A DNA stretch of 64,000 bases from contig JASANE010020418.1 of assembly GCA_030248225.1 (NCBI GenBank), positions 1-64,000 of the forward strand, in the 5' to 3' direction. The notes under the pieces were generated by a model. That model did no database searches. It was not told the DNA's origin and saw nothing but the letters and a program-made list of their open reading frames with translations. The DNA is from Trileptium ribeirensis. Taxonomy: Eukaryota; Nematoda; Enoplea; Enoplida; Thoracostomopsidae. Position 1 is the first letter of the stretch, and the number at the start of each line of letters is the position of its first letter. The position numbers and the translations under genes were made by a program. This document shows positions 1 through 11,680 of the stretch, in pieces.

Positions 1-599
1 CATATACAGCAGCCAACAACAATTATGAAACAACAATTGTTCCTATACACTATAATATATACATATGTCGCACAAGTTATATTAAACATATACACGTGTC
101 ACGCAAGCTACATTAGCATTATTCAACGACAAATGCGCAGCGCGTAATGCATATGACAAGGAGACTAAGATGACGCAGAAATTTATTAAGTTTGCCACGT
201 ATAATTTTTCCCACGATAGATGCGCACTAAATACACATAAGGAGGCAGGGTCAGATAGTTGGATGTGATTACATATAATGTATTTTATATCCACATATAT
301 ATCTTTATATACATTCATATTTACTCAAATGATATATATAAATTGAAGATATCTTCGACTCATCAACAATTTAATGCTACACATATTTGTTTGTTTTTTT
401 AGCTCTAATGCCGAAATAATGTGTATTGTCGAACGAGCTCGTGTATTTGTTTATTAGAACAACTGTACATGCGCTGCAGCAGCACAAAAAATCGACAGCA
501 ACCAAAACAAAGGTGACTGGTGCTTCTTTTATTTTAACAAATAACAGCAGTACATTCTGTTAAGATTTACGAACTTCCTTATACTGACTCGTGGTGAAA
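1..599. other. Intergenic, no gene seen
   Basis: This is AT-rich sequence with no coding signal I recognise. Its one structured piece is a repeat at about 157-265, which has a second copy at 2118-2235. Confidence 0.5.
157..265 (+). repeat. Direct repeat copy 1 (pair with 2118-2235)
   Basis: The segment contains GACTAAGATGACGCAGAAAT, then GATAGATGCG and AATACACATAAGG, and ends near TCAGATAGTTGGA. The same order recurs at 2118-2235 with small indels. The two copies bracket the left 1.5-kb inverted arm, so they may mark the ends of an older inserted element. Confidence 0.7.
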
Positions 600-2120
600 C
601 AAAACCCCCGGGCGAGTTTATTATTTCTCAAACAACACAGGTACACAGGGACATTGCACATCCTGCGTGTCCAATGTTTTTATAATTTAAAGGTACAGGA
701 ACTCAGGGATTAATTCCCCTCATGTGTCTTTGATGTATTAAAGGACCCAAAACAGAGGAGAAGAGTCACGGAGACTTAAATTCTCCCTGTTAGTCAACCT
801 AGGGTACCCGGAAGTGCGCGAAAAGCAGGACCGTTGGGTTTATGCATTAGGATAGGCAAAAAAATACCATTGGCTTCCTTGAGTTGAGTTTTTCTTGAGC
901 TAAAAGATTTTACAAGGCAGTTCAAAGGCACGTACCACCGAAAATACCACCACAAATGTGATTTGACATAAATAAAAATTGTAGGTTCAGGGTGAAATCT
1001 CTTTTTTACCCATTTTTACACGGGATCTAACCTTGAGAAAACATATTATCTGTGCGCGAAAAACCAAGTCAGGATGGATGGCCGTCAAAAGAATGGAGCC
1101 CATTCGCAAAACATATTGTACTAAAACCGCATATAGAGAAGCGCTAACGAGACTATTCAGGGTTGAGTTTCCTGTCCATATTTTTTTATTATTTTTATCC
1201 TTGTGCACAGGATGCATTGCATATACGCGGCTAGATGGCCACTAAACCAGAGCCTACCTGAAGACAGACGGTAAATATGTACTAAAGAACACATATTTAA
1301 AGAACACTACAGCAGAACATTGAGCGTGAGTTTTTTTGAGTGAGTGGTCCAACACGAGCACAAAACCAAATTTAAAAATGGCCAGCCGACTCCGTTGCTC
1401 GCACCCCGCCTTGGTTGAACCTGTCTGCCAGGGACGCTGTCGAAAGTGCATCCTGACTGTTGTATGACCTCAGGTACACGGCTGATTTTAATCACCTGGC
1501 TAGTGTAAGGGACATGAAAGGTTTTCGTGAGCAACACGACTTAAAACTGAGAAAGCCCTCTTCTCCGATTACACCAGTAAAGGACTTGTACACACATCTA
1601 ATTATTCATATTTTTATGAATAAAAAACTTTATAATCATCTTACACGAAATCCTAAAATTGGATATGTGGACTAGGTTCTTCCTCTAGGTTTAAAAATTT
1701 TCTTTTTAAAATTTTAGGGGAACATTATTTTTAAAATTTCATCAATTATTTTAGCGCGTAGTTTTTTTACCAAGTATAAGGAAGGTCTCGAATTTTCCAA
1801 GGTTTTTTAGTTATCCTTCTTATAAAACTAGTGTAAATGCAATAACTCGAACGCCGTGTGTTAACATGCAGATAATTCCACAAAATTTATGTGAAAAATG
1901 TGAAAAAGACATTTTTCTGGAAGTACGTTGCTCCGTATTTTGACTATAGCCCCGGTTTAAAAATACCTACTTAAAATCAGTTACGATTCTGGTCTTATTT
2001 AAAGTTTCGAATAAGTACCCTTTTTGATTTATCTTGCAACATTACCATCCAATGAGATTCCAGCGATATTCACATATGGTGCGATACCCAACCACTCAAA
2101 ACTGTTTTTATCTTTTCATA
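600..2120 (+). repeat. Left arm of a 1.5-kb inverted repeat
   Basis: This segment matches the reverse complement of about 10113-11680. Matching landmarks run in mirrored order. They include GTCAACCTAGGGTACC (about 796) against 11470, the run around 1454-1590 (TACACGGCTGATTTTAATCA) against about 10670-10800, and 2040-2125 (CATATGGTGCGATACCCAAC) against 10130-10220. The arms have diverged by substitutions and short indels. Short ORFs inside show no recognisable domain. Two oppositely oriented insertions of one element, or a transposon with long terminal inverted repeats, would both fit. Confidence 0.75.
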
Positions 2121-2235
2121 ACGTCAATAAGTTCAAGGTGACTAAGATGACGCAGAAATTTATTTTACCACAGAAATTTTATCAGGATAGATGCGAGTGA
2201 AATACACATAAGGCGGTAAGATCAGATAATTGGAA
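2118..2235 (+). repeat. Direct repeat copy 2 (pair with 157-265)
   Basis: This copy shares GACTAAGATGACGCAGAAAT and AATACACATAAGG with 157-265. It lies exactly where the homology of the left inverted arm stops. Confidence 0.7.
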
Positions 2236-2515
2236 CAAACATTTGAACGAGGATTCAATACGTCACAATAGCAACTTAGTAGTTTCTATTAAGGAAAACG
2301 TAGTGAATCTCAAAAAACAGCAAAAGCGTACCTAACTAACACGGTTGCAGCAATTCTGGATCGAAGTAAATTCAGCCTGTATGTTAGGCTTGGGTATTTA
2401 TCAGCGTTAATGCGCCTGTAACTTCTTAGGTCACCCCGCCAACAATCCTATATTTTAATTCGATACAAAAATTGTTATGGAACGCTTTTCGGTCAATTAA
2501 AATTCAGCGTAAAAG

Positions 2516-2643
2516 TGTTCGCGACCGCGGTGGTCGCGAATGAAATCTAGCCTTTTGTGTTCTCGAAAATTATGAAAAATTACCCAAATTTTTTAGAAAG
2601 AAAATTTGTAGAATTTGAAATAAAGTGGTTTGTTCGCGAACAC
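2516..2643. mobile_element. Tiny palindrome-ended element candidate
   Basis: The left end is GTGTTCGCGA and the right end is TCGCGAACAC, a perfect 10-bp inverted pair 128 bp apart. The left end also forms a hairpin, TTCGCGACC-GCGGT-GGTCGCGAA (2518-2540), and the right end contains the 12-bp palindrome TGTTCGCGAACA (2631-2642). No clear target-site duplication is visible, so the mobile origin is a guess. Confidence 0.35.
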
Positions 2644-5570
2644 CAAGAGCCTAATGGGTCGCTTATAATAACGTGAAGAGTTGTAATCATCGTTGCCGCG
2701 TGTGTTTCAAACATACATTAGTATCAATCGACCACACTAGTCCCGCTTACCACTTCTGTGACAACTTTCAGTCCTGGTCACATTCATCGATGTTTGTCTA
2801 TTAGGCGTTGTTCGCCCAACAAATTCAAGCTCGCACACTAGGCTTCATCAATCCGAGCAGTCGCAGTGATTCTATCCGTGACTGTAAGCTAAGCACACCA
2901 ACTGTTCGCCGTACTACATTTGTCCTTCTAGTCTCTGCACTACGAAAATTAGACAACAGTCCGCTAAACTCTGTATTAACCGTCGCAACGTTCGTGACAC
3001 GCCCACATCTGTTACAACAGAAGTCAGCTCCAGCCAATCTTTGGATGGGACGTGGACACCCTTGTCAGTCCGAAGCCGCATGCTTTGTCTCGCGCAATGG
3101 CTCACCGCCATAGACCACTGGTGTTTCAATTGGAACCTTTGGTCTGTATTCCCTATGGCTTTTATACTGTTTACAACCACCAGTTGTCCAGGCGTGAGAT
3201 GCCTTGTGTTAAACAAGTCTTGCTAATTTTCCTCGCTAGGCTACCACAACTTTTCGGTCGAACACAACTGATATGCTCCTTATGTGGTCATTGCTACAGT
3301 ACGGCAAGTACTTCAGACGACAGGCTTCGGACGAACATTCCCCGTCCACCCGCGACCATCTAAACCAAAAATTCCGACCATCCTTAGGACGTTAGTAACG
3401 TTTTGATCGCACTTGTCGGGTTGTTTGTTCTGTAATATACCCGCTGTTCGCATAAGGTTCAGCGTTCGACAGTGACTGACGAAGGCCATCTACCCTGAAA
3501 CACTGCTCATTAAATTCAATCCCGCATGAATTATCAGGCCAAAGTGAACCCTGAAGGGCGTAAATCAAAAGTACATCAAATCATTCTCGACACACAAGGC
3601 CTCAGCCTTAGTTTACGTTCTTATACGATCCGTACATTATGCCGATCTTTAATTCAGGGGCCATCCGAACAGGGGCTGTGTATAACTGTATAGATGTGCA
3701 TAGAAGTAGTGTTTACCCCGAGAGCCGAATCGTCCTCAAGCAATTTTAACACCCTTGAAAGTACAGTCCTACCCCCGTCTCTGAATGAGCAGAAAAATTT
3801 TGGAAATTGCAAAAAAAATGAGAAAACTAGCATTTATTGTGCAAAATTTTAGCAAATTCGATGAAAAGCATGAGCTTGAGAAAATTTTGACACTCCACCT
3901 CGCTTCTATGCCACCCCAAGCCATCATTTCACACATCTCACATGGACACACTATGATCAATAATGTTCCCCACAATCGCGTTTTTGCAACTGTCTTAGTA
4001 ACATATTACATACGGCGTTGAATAAAACTGGCTAGCCAGCCAATTCAAGGAGGGTACTGAAGGCCCTCTGCGGTTAAAAGAGTTATCTCCCTGTAGTTAT
4101 TTGATATTACATCTAAGACGCTTTTTATTCGAGACGCTCGGTGTCTAGGTCATTGCTTTATGCGTAGAAAGACACTGTTGACCTCATGCAAAGTGTATAT
4201 ATTATATATACTGACTGTCCATACAGGCTGGATATGGGAGAGAACGATTATCACACCTGAGGCCCGGATACCCCTCTGGTTGTCGCCGATCCGCCTCCCC
4301 ACCTAGGAGGTACCTTTATCGCAACCTGAGGCTCCGCAATCCCGACCCCCCTAACGCCGCAAGACCCCGAAAAATTTGGCAAACATTTGCGGGAAAATTG
4401 ACAAAAAATATGGAAAATCTTTAATTCCAAACAATTTAGAAAATGTTTCGTCTGAACACCTACCCCCTTCCCGCCGACAGCTAAATCCCCTCGAGATACC
4501 AAACTCCTCTTATCTACCCGGGCTTTGGGCCGCGTGCATGCATGCTAACTGCTATCATGCATATATACTCTTGGTGATGTCCTAAGGTTTACTCTCGAGG
4601 GCGTGAATAGTTTAGAGAGACGAAAGACTTCTCTTTGGGTGGCGTCAGGTCCGGGGACTGCCACCCGGGAAAGATAGACCAGCTGTTCAGACTGGGTGAC
4701 TTTTCGAAGAAACTTGCCTGGCCTGAAAACAAAGACGGATCCTTTCGGTATAATTAAGTGACCTTTATCAATACCGCCACGTTCAGGGTCACATTCCAGC
4801 CTCGGACCGATGGCACATTACGGCACCTCTCGCACCCAACAGAACCAACTGGTTACCGCAGAAATATTCGAGTACAACTAGTCAAGTATAGTAGATTGTA
4901 TCTCGCAACCCGTTTTGTGTGGGGAATGAGCCTGCGTGTGGCCGAAAGCGAAAGTCGTGGCAGGTCTGTCTGAATTGTGTGTAAAGTAGGGATGAGGATG
5001 TGATCAGTATATGACTGAAAATGGATACGAGATACGAGGAAACGACATAGTGTCGAGAGCCGAATAGCGTGTGAATTCAGACATTTGTAGTAATCGAGCC
5101 CAAAAAAGCGAGTATAGTGAGTGTATCAGCGAAAAGGAATTGGATGAGATACCCAAGCCTTATTTTGAGATTTACGAACCAATGGTAATTATCAAGAAAA
5201 GCTCAAGAACTGCGACTGTGGAACCTGCGCAAGTTTCTGTAGAATCCGTTAAACTACATTTAAATCAATCCAAAAATAGCTTTAAAGGATGCTGTGGACT
5301 AGTGCAGCATGATCCAGGACACAATATGATGCGCTGTAGTTACAATAAAACAGTCTTGCATATAATAAAATAATTGCGAATATACAATGCTGTCATTGCT
5401 ACATTGGTAGGTAGGTACACGAATTTTGGTGGTTCCGAAAAAACGCATTCAAAACAAAATCAGAGAAAATGATATCGGAGGGTCTTATTTCGCCTGGGCG
5501 TGGAACCAAACCAGGTCAATCTTATGCATATATAGATATTGTGTGCGAAGCCAAAGTGAATTTCTGCACA
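2644..5570. other. Intergenic, no recognised gene
   Basis: There are several open frames of 60-100 codons but none with a known domain. At about 3000-3040 a minus-strand frame reads C-C-N-R-C-G-R, faintly like a broken zinc knuckle, which is too little to call. Around 4250-4380 there is a locally GC-rich patch. The 5071-5373 ORF is listed separately. Confidence 0.4.
5071..5373 (+). CDS. Unrecognised ORF, possibly an exon or retroelement fragment
   Basis: This is a 100-codon open frame beginning at GTG, with an in-frame stop at 5065-5067 and no ATG before codon 37 or so. The product is acidic and polar in its first third (SECISEKELDEIPKPYF) and ends in a Cys/His-containing tail (GCCGLVQHDPGHNMMRCS). 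No family is recognised. AG lies just upstream at 5066-5067, so an exon is possible. It lies 200 bp upstream of the LTR-like repeat and could equally be decayed retroelement sequence or chance. Confidence 0.2.
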   Translation: MNSDICSNRAQKSEYSECISEKELDEIPKPYFEIYEPMVIIKKSSRTATVEPAQVSVESVKLHLNQSKNSFKGCCGLVQHDPGHNMMRCSYNKTVLHIIK

Positions 5571-6544
5571 GTGACACATAATTATTCGTGTTGCCAACTG
5601 ATGCGTGCTTGGACGGAACTCGGAACAATGGTTAGAATATTGAACTAAAGATTTATACCTTGATTTATGTGTTGGATTAGCGTCCCGTCTGGGACCATCC
5701 CAGTGCGCATCTGGACCTTGTTACCGTGTAAACTTTGGATGTGATAGATATATCTACACATATTTTAATCGTCAAATATTTTATTATGTGTTTTTGGCGA
5801 AAAGATAAAATGGCGATCATACAAATGGAGCGAAACCTATTGAATACAATACCCACTTGGACAGAAGCAAAATAAAAGGGTCGTAATTATCATTATCACA
5901 CCTGCAACAAGGCATGCTAATAACGTCAATGACCAAAACAGAAGGACGATATTTCGCCCAAAATGCAAGTTTAAACCACTCCCTGGGTCAACGGGTGAAA
6001 AATGATATAATATAGACCTCAAGGCGTCCAAAAAGCTGGGTTGGGTTCATTAGCGGATATGTGTATGTGTATCTGCTTGTTTATACTTAGGAATTCGGGG
6101 AAAATCATAAAAACCTATTCTCTAACGACTAAAATTCATTTAGCTTTTAAAGAGAATTTTGGGGGCGTGAAACCAGAGAAAAAATTATTATGTAATTTTC
6201 GATCGCTTAGAGAAATCAATAAGAAGAAAATTGGGAGTACACTTATAGATCAGGTATTTAAGTGGTTGCACCGCTAGATCTGGGCCTCAGTCGGCCTCAG
6301 AAGCTGCGGAATCAAGATGAGTACGGTTCAGCCGTTTATGTATTTCATGTGTGTAAAAGTTGTAATTTGTTTTAGTGAGTGAAATAAAATATTTGCATTA
6401 TCTGTGGTGACACATTGAGACCTAAGGAATAAGCTACGAAAGCAGTATTGGAAATCCCGTCGGAGAATTTTGTTTTAGTATTTTGGTGTAGTTCGTCTGT
6501 AATCTACGGTGGCACTAAATACCACTAGGACCACGTAGGCTACA
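5571..6544 (+). repeat. LTR-like repeat, copy B1
   Basis: This is a 974-bp segment almost identical to 14963-15942 in the same orientation. It begins GTGACACATAATTATTCG and ends CCACGTAGGCTACA, so an LTR with TG...CA ends is possible. The last 510 bp (from about 6035) also match a diverged copy at 24090-24654, so the true LTR may be only that part. A primer-binding-like sequence and a gypsy-type gag follow immediately, which supports a 5' LTR. Confidence 0.6.
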
Positions 6545-6565
6545 TTTTGGTGCCGCGAGCCAGGA
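6545..6565 (+). promoter_or_regulatory. Candidate tRNA primer-binding site
   Basis: The sequence TTTTGGTGCCGCGAGCCAGG starts right after the LTR-like TACA end. A TGG-led stretch in this position is where an LTR retrotransposon carries the complement of a tRNA 3' end. The tRNA species is not identified. Confidence 0.4.
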
Positions 6566-6682
6566 ATGAAAACGAGCCTATCAAAACCCAAAATCTGTTT
6601 TATGTTTTGAGTGTTTTGGAAAAATAATCGCTTTGTGATAAATTAGGATAGACCCAGGTGGTCAATATATCTGAAATAAAAT

Positions 6683-7349
6683 TTGCGGGAGAACACGGGA
6701 TTTTGTCAACACGGTGTGGTTGTGCCGCGGCAAAACCGATCTGTTATTTTTGACACTGATGACATCCGTTTGTATTACGGAAAATGTGGAGAAGATTTTG
6801 AGAAATGGATAGGTATTTTGAACGTGTTTCCTTTGCTAATGATTGGTCAAAAGATGATATGGCTCGTATACTGGCTGCCTTTTTTCGGAGCGAAGCTGCT
6901 TAGAAGTGGGAAAATATGTCATGTGAAATTAAGAAAAGTTATATCTTTTGAAAACCAATTTATTTGAAATTTTGGTACCGAAGTATGTCACCTATAATTG
7001 TTGCACAATTGAGGGAGAGGTGGCAAGGTATCAGCGAGTCAGTAGATATTTATGCAAAGGATATTGAACGTCTAGTAACAAAAGCCTACCCTACATTGTC
7101 GAGTGAGAATAGGGATACTATCGCCTTAGAAATTTTATGTGCGGATTAAATAAAACAATTCGGCGATTTGTGCTAATTGCCAGGCCTGGGTCATTTCAAG
7201 CGGCTATTGCTGTGGCGCGTGAGCATGAGTGTATTGAAAAGTCTATACGTTCGACTGAGGTACAAACTTCGGACCAACACTTAAGGTTAATCGCCAGTAA
7301 ATTACACACTAGTTGGATTGAGAAACATAACTCTCTGGACTCGAATTAA
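6683..7349 (+). pseudogene. Broken gypsy-type gag
   Basis: Gag-like sequence is spread over three frames. From about 6806 a frame reads MDRYFERVSFAND then DDMARILAAFFRSEAA, a stop, and KWE. This is the pattern of Ty3/gypsy capsid N-termini, where a fluorophore-like FE...W motif is followed by a helix and a KW/A pair. After further stops, 6988-7146 reads LRERWQGISESVDIYAKDIE and AYPTLSSENRDTIALE. The next frame (7137-7330) reads LNKTIRRFV, ARPGSFQAAIAVAREHE, the conserved C-terminal capsid pattern. No intact zinc knuckle or protease was found downstream, and pol is not visible. It is non-functional. Confidence 0.6.
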
Positions 7350-7654
7350 CATATGGAATGGAATGACACGTCTGTGAGTAATTTCAAAATTCCTAGTACC
7401 GTTGCTTGCAAGATAAATTTGAGACAGGTAGCGATAGTAAATAAGCCATGGACTACTAGTAATTTTTCTACATGTAATATAGTGTCGAATATACACCAAA
7501 ATACGGAAACCCGAATGGGTGTTCAGACAGTTTTCAGGTGCAACGATCGTAACATGAAATGGAATATGCTGTCGGACGCTAACGTTAAAGTTATATCAAA
7601 AAGTTCTCATGACAAGTCAATGCGGAAACATGTTGATATCTTTTGTTTACGTAA

Positions 7655-8081
7655 TGCGGCATTTACCTTATAAAGGACCCCTCATGAGAAAGTTTTGTCC
7701 CCCAATGGTCTAGACCTCACCATCCAGTGGTATACGGTATATACCTACACTCTAGAATGCAACAAACAGTGTACCAGACACCGTCAACTTAATTATAGTG
7801 GCTAAATTTACCTATTGTTTATTACTGACGGTTTCAACGACACCATCCACAAACACATTATATAAGGATTGCAAATAACAGCATGGTATAGCTAACACCA
7901 TATAAATTTTATGGTGTGGTCTACACTATACTATTAACGACACTACACTACCTATGTATACTAACTGAAAATACAATCACAACACCATGATATCAAGGAC
8001 ACCATATATTTGATGGTGGCAGAAACACTGCGGGTGGACAAAACTTTCACATTGAGGGTCCTTTATAACGTAAACGCTGCA
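7655..8081. mobile_element. Harbinger-like MITE, copy H1
   Basis: A 427-bp element begins TGCGGCATTTACCTTATAAAG and ends with the imperfect inverted copy CTTTATAACGTAAACGCTGCA. A TAA trinucleotide flanks both sides (7652-7654 and 8082-8084), as expected for PIF/Harbinger, which targets TWA. The interior repeats the motif CACCATAT...ATGGTG and has no coding capacity. Related copies are at 16516-16671 and 20016-20518. Confidence 0.8.
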
Positions 8082-8084
8082 TAA

Positions 8085-10112
8085 CTCAAAGAAAAAAGAT
8101 CTGGTGGCCGTGTATTCTTATGGTCAAATAAAAACTACGAATAGTAAGATAGCTAAACATTGAGAATCGAATATTAGGTTAGTTGGTAACATTAAACAAA
8201 CTCAAATATCTGTGAACGTCAACATTGTTGATCGTGAGAGGACAAGTGGTACTAAAATTAATTTTTATCAGAAGGAAATGGTTACGGAGTGCTTTATTGA
8301 GACATCTTTGAGTAGACACGATAGTATTTGTGCGTTTAGAAGGAGTAAAAATTTGATACCGCGTTTGAAGGAACGGAGACAATTTATTATTCATGATAAA
8401 CCTACTTGCGTGATTTTATCTAAATCTCGAAATGAAACGATAGAGGGTACAATAATGCTCATAACACGTGACGCGACGTATGTATCTGTCATAATTAGTG
8501 TTGATGTATTAACATGCGATGTATTTATTTGTATGTGTTTGCTCTACAGGTGTTTAGGTTTCGTAATGGTTACCAACCACTGCAAAAAATGAATTTTACG
8601 CTCGTTACGGGGATGTTGCTATGGGATACAGAAAACATTATTACAAAAGCCTACACTTTCGCGAAATAGTGCCATGCAATCCAGTATATTTTCATTATTG
8701 GTCAAAAACGAAGTTAGGGACTGTAGTAAACTTCAAAAGGTATTGGCAGATTCAGGTAAGCTGGTGTTTAATTTATTGCCATTACGGCAGGAGTTTTTCG
8801 CAAAGCGAATTGATTTTGATAATCTATATACAGCCGCAATGAAGTATCTTGTTTTTGGTAGCAGTACTAGGATAAAGAAAAATACTTTCTGTCTGATCCA
8901 CTTTGAGTCTTCAAGCGGTTCAAAAATTACTGCTGAATTCGTGCGACGTTTAAAAAGGAAAATCGAAGCCAGAATAGTCAGTTTTTTAGTCCTTTCCTGG
9001 GTAATATAACATAATTATTTATTCCAAGAACTTGTTATTGGTGCAAAAAATTGCTCTAGTACATATTCATATCAGTTTTTTATTAGTTTCCAGAAACTTT
9101 TATAAAAAATATGCTATAATTTTAATGACAGAACATCATTCATTAGATTCGCGAGAATATTGAAATGTTTATTTGAAACGAACTATATCCAAGGATTCCT
9201 GAACCAAAATTCTCGGACCATTTTATTTAAATTTTGAGATTTGGATAGCAATAGTAATCCGAACTTGAGGCTAAATGTAAAACAAACTCCGTGCATGTTA
9301 GACTGTTTAGTTCACAAACGTTTCAGATTGTTTGACATTAATTAAAAAAATTATTTTATACTATCTGAGTTCAACTTTGAAATTTAAGGGCATAAATGTT
9401 TTATGGAAACAATTAAATCAATATGAGAACAAACTTTGTCAGTCATACCTGATTGCTCCATACGTTTACATATCTAGAACTAGTGCACAAGTTCCGGGTG
9501 TACATTTTATGAGTGGAATAATTTAATGATTTACAGTTCCGGCATTGATGCAAATTACAAATTAAATTAAACATCATTTAGAAATCTTTTTAAATTAGTA
9601 TACGAACGGATAATTGTTGAGGTTAAGTATTCGCTTTATGCCCTAACCTAGGCTTATCAGTGATATGGTAGCAAAAAATTAACGGTCGAACATCAAGGTA
9701 TAATACTCGGTTTTGATATTGCATGAGTATGGTGCGGTGACTTTGTGTTACTATATGTGATACCATCTGTTCACTAAACTCTAAGTCCAAACTTTGTTGA
9801 GAAAAATGTAACTGTTCTAAATACACTTAAAATAAACTCATTTTAACTTTCGTGTCGTTGCCTAGTGAAAATGAGTTCATAGGTACTGGAAATGAACTTT
9901 CAAAGTAAGTATGATAAATCTGTTACTATTTGTTTATGGAGAAGCGATGCTTCTCAGTTGATGCTTATAGGGATTTAGAGGTTCAAAAATTTGTGTTTAT
10001 GGTCTCTAGTCCATAGTATAACAATATTCCGTTGACGCATTACATATGGCAATTATCAAAGACATTTATGAAAGGGCGTTCGAACAAAAAGGACATATAG
10101 GAGTAAGTAAAA
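8085..10112. other. Unassigned sequence downstream of gag
   Basis: Open frames at 8212-8592 (126 codons) and 8674-9009 (111 codons) have no motif I recognise. Their position after the broken gag would suit degraded pol, but I see no DTG/DSG protease motif or YxDD RT motif. From about 9010 to 10112 there is nothing I can identify. Confidence 0.35.
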
Positions 10113-11680
10113 CCCAGGTAAGTTATAAACTTATTGATTTATGAAAAGATAAAAACAGTTTTGAGTGGTTGGGTATCGCGCCACATATGAATATCGGTGG
10201 AATCTCATTAGGTGGTAATGTTCCAAGCAAAATCAAAAAGGGAACTTATTCGAAACTTTAAATAAAACCAGAATTTTAGCTGATTTTAAGTAGGGATTTT
10301 TAAAACGGGTCTATAATCTAAATGCGGAGCAATGTATTTACGGATAAAATATTTTTTTACCTAAACGTCAATCTGATGAGGTTTATCTAATTCGCTACGT
10401 GTTTACAAACGGGGTTTCTGGTATTTACACTAAAACTATTTTTATAAAGAGAAAAACCTTACAAAAATTTTAGGACCTTGTTGACACTTGGTAAAAAAAT
10501 ATGCCTTTGACAAAAAAATTGATGAAACTTAAAAATAAGTGTTCCCGAAAATTTAAAAGAGATTTTTAAACCTAGAGGAAGGAACTAATCCACACATTCA
10601 GTATTAAGATTTAGTTTTAAATTCGATGAATGCCGTGGTTTTTGTTTCAAAAAACTTTAGTATTTCATAATTGGATGTGTGTACTAGTCCTTGTTGGTGT
10701 AATCGGAGAGGAAGCTTTCTCAGTTTTAAGCTCAAGTTGCTCACGGAAGACATTTTATGTCCCCTGCGCTAGCCAGGTGATGAAAATCAGCCGTGTACTT
10801 GAGGTCACACAACAGTGAGGATGTTCTCTTGACGGCATTCATGGTAGGCAGTTTCAACCAAGGCGAGGTATGAGCAACAGTTTCGGGTGGACTGGTTCAG
10901 TGCTCGTGTTGAACCACTCACTCGAAAAAACTCACGCTCGATGTTCTGATAGCATGTCTTTTAAATATGTGTTCTTTATACATAATTACCGTTTGTCTTC
11001 GGCTAGGTACCGGTTTAGTGGCCACCTAGCCTCCTGTATGCAATACATCTTGTTCTCAAGGGTAAAAAATTAATAAATGTTGGGTCGGTTCTCAAACCCT
11101 GTACCTACCTATTTTAAATATGTGTACTTTATCAACAAATTGTTTGCGAACTGTGCTCCGGTTTAGTGGCCATCCAGTTCGACTTTGTTTCGGTATATAT
11201 GTTTCCTCTGGGGCATAATCCCGTGTAAAAATGACCAAAAAAATTAATTTTTCTCGAGTGAACCCTAATATATGTAGTTTTATCAATTTACATTTATGTG
11301 TGCATTTTTGGTGTTTTGTGCCTTTGGACTATTGTGTGAAATTTTTCTATCTCATTTTAAAACTCAAGGAATTTGCGGAATTTTTACCTATTCCTAGATT
11401 AGAAATCCAACATCCTAGATCATTAAGGACATTGGCGGTAATTCAAAAGTCCTTTTAGTGGCTCTGGTTACCCTAGGTTGACCCACAGGGAGAATTTATG
11501 TTCCTGTGAGTCTCGCTTTTTTCGTGTTCTCCAGTAAAACAAAAAGGACACACGAGGGGAATTAAACCTCGTGTGCCTGTACCACAAATATAGACACACG
11601 GGGGGTGCAATGTCATTGTGGCTCTATATATTTTTGAAATGAACACGCAGGGGATTTTATGTTCCTGTGTGACCGCGGCG
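10113..11680 (-). repeat. Right arm of the 1.5-kb inverted repeat
   Basis: This is the reverse-complement partner of about 600-2120. Near its outer end (11480-11690) it carries three short related motifs of the type GGGGAATTAAACCTCGTGTGCC and GGGGATTTTATGTTCCTGTG, which are partly palindromic with each other. No coding domain was recognised. Confidence 0.75.

Noticed and set aside
2825..3216. Decayed retroelement gag with a zinc knuckle on the minus strand
   Set aside because: Only a C-x-x-C-G-R piece can be read and it needs frame changes; nothing around it supports gag.
2235..10113. Maverick/Polinton element between long inverted arms
   Set aside because: The arms are the right size, but no DNA polymerase B, retroviral-type integrase, ATPase, protease or capsid frame was seen inside.
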